Below are positions 1 through 6,063 of a stretch of DNA of 7,478 bases, piece after piece. The first letter of the stretch is position 1. Every line of letters begins with the position of its first letter. The notes under the pieces were generated by a model. The model did no database searches, was not told where the DNA came from, and was given only the letters and a program-made list of their open reading frames with translations. The stretch is taken from positions 1-7,478 of the forward strand of contig JANSYB010000089.1 of NCBI GenBank assembly GCA_024742655.1. The letters are read 5' to 3'. A program made the position numbers and the translations under genes. Source of the stretch: Paracoccaceae bacterium. GTDB lineage: Bacteria; Pseudomonadota; Alphaproteobacteria; Rhodobacterales; Rhodobacteraceae.

Positions 1-1169
1 GCCGTTTCGTCCGCGTTGCCCGGATCGAACATCAGCACGGCATGGAAATTGCCATCGCCGACATGGCCCAGGATGGGCCCGTGCAGCCCGTCGCGGGCCA
101 AATCGGCGCGGCAGGTCTCGATCGCCTCGGCGAGGTTCGAGATCGGCACGCAGATATCGGTGACAAGGGCGCGCGACCCGGGACGCGAGGCCAGGATGGC
201 GTGGTAGGCATTGTGGCGCATCGCCCAGAGGGCATTGCGATCCTCGGTCCGGGTGCCCCAGCCGAACCCGCTGCCGCCAAACTCCTCGGAGAGTGCGCCG
301 AAGGTCTCGGCCTGTTCGGCCACACCGGCCTCGGAGCCGTGGAATTCGAGCAGCAGATGCGGCTTGTCGGGCAGATCGGAGCCCGAATAGGCGTTGACCG
401 CGCGCACGCTGTCCACATCCATCAGTTCGATCCGCGCCACCGGCAGGCCCATCTGGATCGTCATGATCACCGTCTGTACGGCCTGCCCGATGCTGTCGAA
501 GGCGCAGACGGCACTCGAGATCGCCTCGGGGATCCCGCGCAGGCGCAGTGTCAGTTCGGTGATCAGGCCCAGTGTGCCCTCGGATCCCACGAAGAGCCCG
601 GTCAGGTCATAGCCCGATGCGGTCTTGCGCGCACGGGTGCCGGTGCGGATGACCTCGCCCGTGGCGGTGACGACCTCGAGGCCCAGCACGTTGTCGCGCA
701 TTGTGCCGTAGCGGACCGCCGTGGTGCCGCTGGCCCGGGTCGAGGCCATGCCCCCCAACGAGGCGTTGGCGCCCGGGTCGACGGGAAAGAACAGGCCCGT
801 GGCGCGCAGTTCCTCGTTCAGCGCCTCGCGCGTGACGCCGGGCTGGACACGCACGTCCATGTCCTCGGCCCGGATATCGAGCACCTTGGTCATGCGGCTG
901 AAATCGACGCTGATGCCGCCCTGCATCGCCTGCGCCTGTCCTTCGAGCGAGGTGCCCGTGCCCCAGCCGACCAGCGGACAACGGTGTTCGGCGCAGATCC
1001 GGACGATCCCGGCCACCTCCTGCGTGGTGTCGGGATAGGCGACGGCATCGGGGGGATGAAGGGCGAAATGCGACTCACTGCGCCCATGCAGATCCAGATC
1101 GGACTTGGACGTGCTCAGCCGTTGGCCTAGAAGAGAAGACACCTCTGAGACGGCGTCGCTGATACCCAT
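1..1169 (-). CDS. FAD-linked D-lactate dehydrogenase, LDHD/DLD1 type (3' end outside window)
   Basis: The enzyme probably oxidises D-lactate (or a similar D-2-hydroxy acid) to the keto acid and passes electrons through FAD to cytochrome c or quinone. Translating the minus strand gives 389 codons from the ATG at 1167-1169, open to the window edge; about 80-90 C-terminal residues of a usual 460-480 are missing. The FAD-binding domain (PCMH/FAD_binding_4) shows GWGTGTSLEGQ at residues 68-78, the stretch PVDPGANASLGGMAS at 129-143, and SGYDLTGLFVGSEGTLGLIT at 185-204. The FAD-oxidase C-terminal domain follows, with GHVGDGNFH at 368-376, whose histidines are probable metal/substrate ligands. These blocks closely resemble mitochondrial LDHD, more than GlcD. 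The start is supported by a purine-rich AGGGGG 9 bases upstream. It is divergent from the ClC gene. Glycolate or 2-hydroxyglutarate as substrate cannot be excluded. Confidence 0.93.
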   Translation of the reverse strand, partial: MGISDAVSEVSSLLGQRLSTSKSDLDLHGRSESHFALHPPDAVAYPDTTQEVAGIVRICAEHRCPLVGWGTGTSLEGQAQAMQGGISVDFSRMTKVLDIRAEDMDVRVQPGVTREALNEELRATGLFFPVDPGANASLGGMASTRASGTTAVRYGTMRDNVLGLEVVTATGEVIRTGTRARKTASGYDLTGLFVGSEGTLGLITELTLRLRGIPEAISSAVCAFDSIGQAVQTVIMTIQMGLPVARIELMDVDSVRAVNAYSGSDLPDKPHLLLEFHGSEAGVAEQAETFGALSEEFGGSGFGWGTRTEDRNALWAMRHNAYHAILASRPGSRALVTDICVPISNLAEAIETCRADLARDGLHGPILGHVGDGNFHAVLMFDPGNADET

Positions 1170-1198
1170 GACCCTGACCCCCCTGATCTGGCCGTTTC

Positions 1199-1226
1199 AT
1201 ACTAGGCCAAGCGCCGTGCACTGCAA
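1199..1226 (-). promoter_or_regulatory. Candidate sigma-70-like promoter for the lactate dehydrogenase gene
   Basis: On the minus strand TTGCAG (1221-1226) and TAGTAT (1199-1204) are separated by 16 bases. This would place a start near 1192 and leave a leader of about 23 bases before the ATG. Both hexamers match consensus only partly (3/6 and 4/6), so the call rests mainly on spacing and position in the short divergent gap 1170-1256. No comparable promoter was seen for the ClC gene. Confidence 0.3.
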
Positions 1227-1256
1227 GCGGTGTGCGCAACCGGCGGGTTCGGACGG

Positions 1257-2945
1257 ATGACATCAAAGGGCCCCGGCATATTCGCGCAGAAACGCCACGC
1301 GGCCGGCAAGGCGCTGAGCAGTGGCTGGCGCGTTCTGCGTGACAAGGGGCCGAGCCAGTTCCAGTTCTGGCTGATCGCGCTGTTCATCGGGATCGCCGCC
1401 GGCTTTGCCGCGCTCCTCTTCCGCAAGGGGATCATTGCGCTGCAGCAGCTGGTCTACGGCACCGAGGACGTGTGGCGGATCCATTCCTTCGCCGAAACGC
1501 TGCCGTGGTACTGGATCCTGTGCATCCCCATCATTGGCGGGCTGGTCGTGGGCCTGATCCTCAATCGGTTCACGCCGGACGGTCGGGTGCGATCCGTGGC
1601 AGACGTGATCGAGGGTGCCGCGCTGCATGACGGGCGAGTCGAGGGGCGCGAGGGTGTCGCCTCGGCGCTGGCCTCGATGATCACGCTCGGCACGGGTGGC
1701 TCCTCGGGGCGAGAGGGGCCGGTGGTGCATATAGCCGGGGTGATTTCCAGCTGGGTCAGTGACCGGATCAAGGCCGACGGCGTGACCGGGCGCGACCTGT
1801 TGGGCTGTGCCGTGGCCGCGGCGGTCTCGGCCTCGTTCAATGCGCCCATTGCCGGGGCGTTGTTCGCGCTGGAGGTGGTGCTGCGGCATTTCGCGGTGCA
1901 CGCCTTTGCCCCCATCGTCATCGCCTCGGTGGCCGGCACGGTCATCAACCGACTGGAATTCGGCGACGTGACCGAATTCATGCTGCCAACGGCCAGCGCG
2001 CTGGAGTTTTACGTGGAGCTGCCGGCCTTCCTGATTCTTGGACTGTTATGCGGGGTGGTGGCCACCGCGCTGATGCATGCGATCCTGTTTGCCGAGGACT
2101 GGGCCAGCTATACGCAAAATCGCCTGCGCCTGCCGCGATGGCTGCGCCCGGCGGTGGCGGGGGCGTTGCTGGGGGGGCTGGCGATCTGGTTCCCGCATAT
2201 CATCGGGGTGGGCTATGAGACGACGTCGGCGGCGCTGACCGGTCAGTTGCTGCTGCACGAGGCGGTGGTGTTCACGGTGCTCAAGGTGCTGGCCGTGGCC
2301 ATCACGATCGGCGGCCGCATGGGGGGTGGGGTGTTCTCGCCCTCGCTGATGGTGGGGGCGCTGACCGGGCTGGCCTTTGGCCTGATCGCGACGGGACTTT
2401 TCCCCGAGGTGTCGGGCGCAACCACGCTTTATGCGCTGGCGGGTATGGGGGCCGTGGCCGCCGCCGTTCTGGGCGCGCCGATCTCGACCACGCTGATCGT
2501 GTTCGAACTGACCGGGGACTGGCAAACGGGGCTAGCCGTGATGGTGGCGGTGTCGATGTCCACGGCGCTTGGCTCAAGGCTGGTGCGGCGCTCCTTCTTC
2601 CTGACACAGCTTGAACGGCGCGGTGTCCGGCTTGCGGCGGGGCCGCATGCCTATCTTCTGTCGATGTACCGCGTGTCGCGCATGATGCGGGCGATGGACG
2701 ATCCGCGCGCGGCACCCGAGGCGAAATGCTGGGAGTTGATCGAGGACGGTGTCTATATCGATGCCAATGCCACGCTCGAGGTCGCGATGCCGATTTTCGA
2801 CCGATCCTCGGTGCCGTTCATTCCGGTCGTCACCTTGAAGGGGGACGGGGCGCCGCCCGAACTTCTGGGGGCGCTGTACCATGTCGATGCGCTCAAGGCC
2901 TATAACCGCGCATTGGCCGCGATTTCGGAAGAAGAGCACGGCTAA
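1257..2945 (+). CDS. ClC-family chloride channel/transporter with one CBS-like domain
   Basis: This is an integral inner-membrane anion transporter of 562 residues from the ATG at 1257. A GTG at 1230 would add nine residues, but neither start has a strong ribosome site. ClC hallmarks are GREGP at residues 151-155 with the gating glutamate E153, FNAPIAG ahead of LFALEVV (about 194-208), and GGGVFSPSL at 356-364 with F360 matching the pore phenylalanine. Three key sites differ from the E. coli H+/Cl- exchanger: the GSGIP selectivity motif reads VRSVA (111-115), the internal proton glutamate (E203 there) is V207, and the central pore tyrosine (Y445) is probably F448. Residues about 493-556 look like one CBS unit instead of the usual pair. 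The proton-site change suggests passive, channel-like transport, but the substrate is not proven. It is divergent from the lactate dehydrogenase gene. Confidence 0.93.
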   Translation: MTSKGPGIFAQKRHAAGKALSSGWRVLRDKGPSQFQFWLIALFIGIAAGFAALLFRKGIIALQQLVYGTEDVWRIHSFAETLPWYWILCIPIIGGLVVGLILNRFTPDGRVRSVADVIEGAALHDGRVEGREGVASALASMITLGTGGSSGREGPVVHIAGVISSWVSDRIKADGVTGRDLLGCAVAAAVSASFNAPIAGALFALEVVLRHFAVHAFAPIVIASVAGTVINRLEFGDVTEFMLPTASALEFYVELPAFLILGLLCGVVATALMHAILFAEDWASYTQNRLRLPRWLRPAVAGALLGGLAIWFPHIIGVGYETTSAALTGQLLLHEAVVFTVLKVLAVAITIGGRMGGGVFSPSLMVGALTGLAFGLIATGLFPEVSGATTLYALAGMGAVAAAVLGAPISTTLIVFELTGDWQTGLAVMVAVSMSTALGSRLVRRSFFLTQLERRGVRLAAGPHAYLLSMYRVSRMMRAMDDPRAAPEAKCWELIEDGVYIDANATLEVAMPIFDRSSVPFIPVVTLKGDGAPPELLGALYHVDALKAYNRALAAISEEEHG

Positions 2946-2947
2946 GG

Positions 2948-3033
2948 CACCCTTTGAGCGTGAACGGCGCAACGCGCCGAAGCATCATGCCCTTGCCCGT
3001 CGCAAGAGCCGTTCGCGCTGTGATCGCAGGGTG
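2948..3033 (+). repeat. Nested inverted repeats after the ClC stop codon; possible structured 3' UTR
   Basis: Three nested pairings begin two bases after the ClC stop codon. The outer pair is CACCCT (2948-2953) with AGGGTG (3028-3033). The middle pair is AGCGTGAACGGC (2957-2968) with GCCGTTCGCGCT (3008-3019), 12 pairs including one G-U. The inner pair is CTTGC (2992-2996) with GCAAG (3002-3006). A competing hairpin, CGGCGC (2965-2970) with GCGCCG (2974-2979), shares bases with the middle stem, so both cannot form fully. No T-run follows, so it is not a standard intrinsic terminator. It could be an mRNA 3' structure, a small RNA, or chance pairing in GC-rich DNA. Confidence 0.4.
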
Positions 3034-3123
3034 AAGGGCGCCGCGTTTTCGGGGAGTTTCCCGGACCCGCACAAAAATTCCGATAAAAATAATCAAGTTT
3101 TGGTTTGCAATGCGCCTGATTTT

Positions 3124-3146
3124 TAGTAGTTGACTAAAGTACTAGG
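3124..3146 (+). promoter_or_regulatory. Candidate iron-responsive operator upstream of the ferric-binding protein gene
   Basis: A dyad TAGTA (3124-3128) / TACTA (3140-3144) with an 11-base spacer encloses TTGACT (3130-3135) and a second small dyad, TAGT/ACTA (3127-3136). It lies in a sharply AT-rich stretch (about 3070-3155) of an otherwise GC-rich window, ending some 25 bases before the start codon. Alphaproteobacterial iron uptake genes are commonly controlled by Irr, RirA or the Rhodobacterales IscR at boxes in this position. The sequence TGA-N9-TAG differs by one base from the TGA-N9-TCA core described for RirA. Which regulator, if any, binds is inference. TTGACT could also be a -35 element, but no matching -10 was found. 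Confidence 0.4.
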
Positions 3147-3158
3147 AAATTAACCCGT

Positions 3159-3163
3159 GGGAG
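3159..3163 (+). promoter_or_regulatory. Ribosome binding site of the ferric-binding protein gene
   Basis: GGGAG sits six bases before the ATG at 3170. Together with the signal peptide that starts immediately, this fixes the start. Confidence 0.7.
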
Positions 3164-3169
3164 TATCAC

Positions 3170-4201
3170 ATGCCATTCCTCACCAGAACATCGGTCTGCG
3201 CCCTTGTGGCCGGGGCGATGCTGACCACCGCGAATGCCGGCTTTGCCGAGGGCGAGCTGAACCTTTATTCCTCGCGCCACTACGACACGGACGAACGGCT
3301 CTACTCGGATTTCGAGAAGATGACCGGAATCACCATCAACCGGATCGAGGGCAAGGCCGATGAACTGATCGCGCGCATGAAGGCGGAGGGGGAAAACTCA
3401 CCCGCCGACGTGCTGCTGACGGTCGACACTTCGCGACTGGAGCGCGCCAAGGCCGAGGGCGTGCTGCAATCCGTCGACAACGAGACGCTGGAAAGCCGTA
3501 TCCCGGCCTACCTTCAGGATGACGATAACCAGTGGTTCGGCTTCTCGCAGCGCGCCCGGATCATCTTCTATGACAAGGCCGATGTGGCGGACCCGCCGAA
3601 AAGCTATGTCGACCTGGCCGATCCGGCCTACAAGGGCCTGGTGTGTCACCGCTCGTCGACCAATGTCTATTCGCTGAGCCTGCTGTCGGCGGTGATCGAG
3701 AACCATGGCGAAGAGGCCGCCAAGACATGGGCGGCCGGTGTGGTTGACAATTTTGCGCGCGAACCGCAGGGCGGGGATACCGACCAGTTGCGCGGTCTGG
3801 TGTCGGGTGAATGCGACGTGTCGATCTCGAACACCTATTACTTCGCCCGCGCGCTGCGCAAGGATGTCGATGGCCTTGACCAGGAGGCACTGGCCGGGAT
3901 CGGCTGGGTCTTTCCCGCGCAGGACGCCGAGGGCGCGCATATGAACCTTTCGGGTGGTGGCGTTGCGGCGCATGCGCCCAACAAGGACAACGCGGTGAAG
4001 TTCCTCGAGTACCTCGCCTCGGATCAGGCACAGAAATACTTCTCGGCGGGCAATGACGAATACCCGGCGGTCCCCGGCGTGGGCCTGAGCGAGTCGGTGG
4101 CGCAGCTTGGCCTCTTCAAACCCGACGACGTGGATCTCAGTGCCGTGGCCGAAAACGTGCCGACGGCGCAGAAGATCTTCAACGAGGTGGGCTGGAAGTA
4201 A
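3170..4201 (+). CDS. fbpA: Periplasmic ferric-iron ABC transporter substrate-binding protein (FbpA/FutA type)
   Basis: The protein binds Fe(III) in the periplasm and delivers it to an inner-membrane ABC importer. It has 343 residues, normal for the family. An N-terminal signal peptide (hydrophobic core about 8-20) probably ends at the AGFA/EG junction near residue 26. The mature protein begins with NLYSSRHYDTD (31-41), and a second signature, SNTYYFAR, lies at 220-227. By comparison with cyanobacterial FutA proteins, H37, Y38, Y167, Y223 and Y224 are the likely iron ligands; all are present. A good ribosome site is six bases upstream. The gene stands alone: a ClC gene precedes it, a converging gene follows, and no permease (FbpB) or ATPase (FbpC) gene is adjacent, so the partners must be encoded elsewhere. 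Iron-regulated expression is likely but inferred from the upstream dyad. Confidence 0.94.
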   Translation: MPFLTRTSVCALVAGAMLTTANAGFAEGELNLYSSRHYDTDERLYSDFEKMTGITINRIEGKADELIARMKAEGENSPADVLLTVDTSRLERAKAEGVLQSVDNETLESRIPAYLQDDDNQWFGFSQRARIIFYDKADVADPPKSYVDLADPAYKGLVCHRSSTNVYSLSLLSAVIENHGEEAAKTWAAGVVDNFAREPQGGDTDQLRGLVSGECDVSISNTYYFARALRKDVDGLDQEALAGIGWVFPAQDAEGAHMNLSGGGVAAHAPNKDNAVKFLEYLASDQAQKYFSAGNDEYPAVPGVGLSESVAQLGLFKPDDVDLSAVAENVPTAQKIFNEVGWK

Positions 4202-4218
4202 GCAGGCGACCTGTCAGA

Positions 4219-4267
4219 CGGGGCGGAAAATGCACATTTTCCGTCCCGGAATTTTTGAAAAATTCCG
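4219..4267. terminator. Tandem palindromes between convergent genes, probable bidirectional terminator
   Basis: Two adjoining palindromes fill the 72-base gap between the stop codons of the iron-binding protein and the transglycosylase. The first pairs 4219-4232 with 4235-4248 (14 pairs with one G-T, core GGAAAATG / CATTTTCC). The second pairs CGGAATTTTT (4247-4256) with AAAAATTCCG (4258-4267), 10 perfect pairs around one G. They share bases 4247-4248. On the plus strand the first stem is followed within a few bases by TTTTT, as in an intrinsic terminator; on the minus strand the second palindrome is met first. Confidence 0.75.
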
Positions 4268-4273
4268 CTCGCC

Positions 4274-5506
4274 TCACCGCAGGCGGGCGGACATCTCGGG
4301 CCGGGGAAAGCAGGTCGCGTCCTGGCCCGTGGCCTCCTGCCAGCGCCCGATGGAGCGGCGCGTCTTGAAGCCGGGCAGCCCGTCGGCGCCGCCCACGTCA
4401 TGCCCCATCTTTTCCAAGGCCCGCTGCATGCGCGCGATATCGGAGCGCAGCATCCGGCCCACATCCCCCCACCGGGCCGAAAAATCACCGACACCGTACT
4501 GGATGCGGTCGCCCACATGGCCCACGAAGAGTGCGTAAAGATCGCTCATGTTGTAGTCTTTCAGCACGTAGAAATTGGGCGTCACGATAAAGGCCGGCCC
4601 GTGGCGCCCTGCCGGCATCAGCAGGTAGCCTTCGGCGCGCCGCTCGTGGTCGGGAAAGGGGCGGCCCGAGACACGGGTGATCCCCATCGCCTCCCACGCG
4701 CTGATCCTGCGGCCCTGGTCGGGTCCCTCAAGTGTGCAGGACACGGTATTGGGCACACGCACCTCGAAGCCCCAGTCGCGCCCCTGAACCCAGCCATGCC
4801 GCGCCAGGTAATTGCCGATCGATGCGATCGTGTCGGCCTCGGACCGCCAGATATCCGCGCGCCCGTCACCATCGCCGTCGGCGGCGTATTTCAGAAAGGA
4901 CGAGGGCATGAATTGCGGCTGGCCAAGGGCGCCGGCCCAACTGCTTTTCATGGCCTTTCCGGGGGCATGGCCGGCCTGCGCGATTTCCAGCGCGGCGATC
5001 AGTTCGCCGGTGAAATATGCCGCCCGCGTGCTCATGAAGCCCTTGGTGCCCAGCACCTCGAACACGTCATGGGGGATATCCACGCGTCCGTAGCCGCTTT
5101 CGCGGCCCCAGATCCCGAGGATGATCCGGCCCGGAACGCCGGTGCGCTGCTCCACGCGGGCCAGTGTTGCGGCGTGGCGTTTGGCCATCTGGCGCCCGAC
5201 CGACGTGGCGCCCTGAACCGAGCCGCGATTGAAATACTTGCCCGGGCTGCCGAACTCGGCCTGGCTTTGTTTCTTGGGCGTTGAGGTCCCTGATCCGGGT
5301 GGGACAAGATCGGGAAGCTTCCAGTTCAACCGCACGCCCTCGAACGCGCTCTGGAAGGTCGCGCGGGAGACGCCGCGCGCGCGCGCCTGCGGCCAGATCG
5401 TCTGGTCCAGCCAGGACTGGAACTGGCGTTCCACCTTGGCCCGGTCCTGCGCGACGGCAGGGAGGGGCAGAACCAGTATGAGCAGAAGAAGACAGGTGAG
5501 ACGCAC
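4274..5506 (-). CDS. Exported lytic murein transglycosylase, MltB type (SLT_2 plus peptidoglycan-binding domain)
   Basis: The enzyme cleaves the glycan strand of peptidoglycan between MurNAc and GlcNAc, leaving a 1,6-anhydro end, and acts in the periplasm. It has 410 residues. A signal peptide (hydrophobic residues about 4-18) probably ends at AVA/QD near residue 19-20; there is no lipobox, so it appears soluble rather than a lipoprotein like E. coli MltB. The catalytic SLT_2 domain shows GIWGRESGYG at 131-140 with catalytic E136, GALGQPQFMPSSF at 192-204, and the DGDGDGRADIW loop at 210-220 typical of MltB. Residues about 353-395 resemble a peptidoglycan-binding domain (PG_binding_1). The start is GTG: a stop lies a few codons upstream in frame and no ATG precedes the signal peptide. 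Its own promoter is suggested upstream. Confidence 0.93.
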   Translation of the reverse strand: MRLTCLLLLILVLPLPAVAQDRAKVERQFQSWLDQTIWPQARARGVSRATFQSAFEGVRLNWKLPDLVPPGSGTSTPKKQSQAEFGSPGKYFNRGSVQGATSVGRQMAKRHAATLARVEQRTGVPGRIILGIWGRESGYGRVDIPHDVFEVLGTKGFMSTRAAYFTGELIAALEIAQAGHAPGKAMKSSWAGALGQPQFMPSSFLKYAADGDGDGRADIWRSEADTIASIGNYLARHGWVQGRDWGFEVRVPNTVSCTLEGPDQGRRISAWEAMGITRVSGRPFPDHERRAEGYLLMPAGRHGPAFIVTPNFYVLKDYNMSDLYALFVGHVGDRIQYGVGDFSARWGDVGRMLRSDIARMQRALEKMGHDVGGADGLPGFKTRRSIGRWQEATGQDATCFPRPEMSARLR

Positions 5507-5519
5507 GGGACCAGCGGAG

Positions 5520-5524
5520 CTCCT
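5520..5524 (-). promoter_or_regulatory. Possible ribosome binding site of the transglycosylase gene, unusually distant
   Basis: AGGAG on the minus strand lies 13 bases before the GTG start, longer than the usual 5-9. No other in-frame start exists between it and the upstream stop, so the GTG stands. Weak translation is a possible consequence. Confidence 0.4.
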
Positions 5525-5548
5525 GTTTCAGCGGTGATACGTGTTCCC

Positions 5549-5576
5549 ATCTTAGCGCCAGGCTGTGATCCGTCAC
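5549..5576 (-). promoter_or_regulatory. Candidate promoter for the transglycosylase gene
   Basis: Minus-strand GTGACG (5571-5576) and TAAGAT (5549-5554), spaced by 16 bases, each match the sigma-70 consensus at 4 of 6 positions. A start near 5542 would give a leader of roughly 36 bases. The position, just past the large hairpin at 5591-5641, fits a new transcription unit. Confidence 0.3.
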
Positions 5577-5590
5577 CCCCCGGATGGCAA

Positions 5591-5641
5591 GCCCCTGTTG
5601 CGGGCGCGCCCGCCCACCCACCCCGCGCCCGCAACAGGGGC
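5591..5641 (-). terminator. 18-bp perfect inverted repeat after the DUF427 gene, terminator-like hairpin
   Basis: GCCCCTGTTGCGGGCGCG (5591-5608) is exactly complementary to 5624-5641, with a 15-base loop. In the minus-strand transcript the hairpin begins 15 bases after the DUF427 stop codon. Its length and position suggest a transcription terminator or a 3'-end stabiliser. The bases that follow it in that transcript are TTGCCATCC, not a T-run, so it is not a standard intrinsic terminator. The loop has its own entry. Confidence 0.6.
5609..5623 (-). other. G-quadruplex motif forming the whole loop of the 18-bp hairpin
   Basis: The minus strand reads GGGTGGGTGGGCGGG: four runs of three guanines separated by single bases. 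This is the arrangement known to give the most stable parallel quadruplexes. The motif occupies exactly the loop between the two 18-base arms. The G-rich strand is the non-template strand for the flanking minus-strand genes, so their RNA would carry the motif too. Folding is inferred from the sequence only. Confidence 0.75.
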
Positions 5642-5656
5642 GGGCAAGCGGGGCAC

Positions 5657-5998
5657 TCAGACGCGTTCGACCGTGACGGTATCGCTGGGATAAAAGGCGA
5701 TATGGCCCTTGATGCGGGCGACATCCTCTTTCGGGTTTTCGTAGCTCCAGGCCGCGTTTTCGAGCGTCTGGCTCTTGGTGATGATCGAGAAATAGCTGGC
5801 GTCGCCCTTGTGCGGGCAATGACTGCTGTGGTCGGTGGCATCGAGAAACGCCATCGCGATATCCTCGCGGGGGAAATAGATGACCGCCGGATAGGCGCCC
5901 TCCTGCAGTTCCAGCGCGTTGCGGCTTTCGCCCAGAACGGCGCCGCCGGCGCGCACGGTCCATGTTCCCTCGGCCTTGCGTATCGTGATGTCTGCCAT
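5657..5998 (-). CDS. DUF427 domain-containing protein
   Basis: A small, probably cytoplasmic protein of 113 residues made up of a single DUF427 domain (Pfam PF04248). Its biochemical role is not established, although the Pfam name suggests nucleotidyltransferase affinity. Visible family features are the strand-rich start with GTWTVRAGGAVLGES (11-25), YPAVIYFPRED (36-46), the conserved SHCPHKGDASYF (59-70) with C61 and H63, and AWSYENP (83-89) before the terminal AFYPSDTVTVE. There is no signal peptide or membrane segment. The ATG at 5996-5998 is chosen because AAGGA lies six bases upstream and the family homology begins here; the open frame runs further upstream, but only as a shadow of the aminopeptidase gene. 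It follows the aminopeptidase by 65 bases on the same strand, so the two may be co-transcribed. Confidence 0.92.
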   Translation of the reverse strand: MADITIRKAEGTWTVRAGGAVLGESRNALELQEGAYPAVIYFPREDIAMAFLDATDHSSHCPHKGDASYFSIITKSQTLENAAWSYENPKEDVARIKGHIAFYPSDTVTVERV

Positions 5999-6004
5999 GG
6001 TCTG

Positions 6005-6009
6005 TCCTT
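6005..6009 (-). promoter_or_regulatory. Ribosome binding site that fixes the DUF427 start
   Basis: Minus-strand AAGGA (within GGGAAGGA) is six bases before the ATG at 5998. It supports the short protein over the longer open frame, which extends to about 6478. Confidence 0.65.
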
Positions 6010-6063
6010 CCCTATGCAGTTCAATCCCGGCCCGGTCTGGCGCCGCGATGTTGCAGCTTTGTG

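Noticed and set aside
42..1130. A 362-codon open frame on the plus strand.
   Set aside because: It is the antisense shadow of the lactate dehydrogenase gene, whose minus-strand translation matches a known family throughout. The plus-strand product is of low complexity and matches no family I recognise.
1263..1981. Minus-strand open frames of 212 and 175 codons inside the ClC gene.
   Set aside because: Both are shadows of the ClC reading frame and show no family features.
2310..2360. Several G-runs in the ClC coding strand, considered as a second G-quadruplex.
   Set aside because: The runs are separated by a long C- and T-rich stretch and are explained by glycine and valine codons; they lack the compact spacing seen at 5609-5623.
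2965..2979. GC-rich hairpin CGGCGC-AAC-GCGCCG as an intrinsic terminator of the ClC gene.
   Set aside because: The stem has only six pairs and is followed by AAGCATCATG, without a T-run. It is reported only as part of the competing structures.
2948..3033. A tRNA or SRP RNA in the structured interval after the ClC gene.
   Set aside because: There is no T-loop consensus, no anticodon arm of proper size, and no SRP GGAA tetraloop region.
4400..5284. A 294-codon open frame on the plus strand.
   Set aside because: It lies wholly within the transglycosylase gene on the other strand, which carries clear catalytic motifs. High GC makes such long antisense frames common.
5067..5963. A 298-codon open frame on the minus strand spanning the end of the DUF427 gene and the start of the transglycosylase gene.
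   Set aside because: It is a frame-shifted shadow of two well-supported genes, rich in Arg and Pro, with no recognisable domain.
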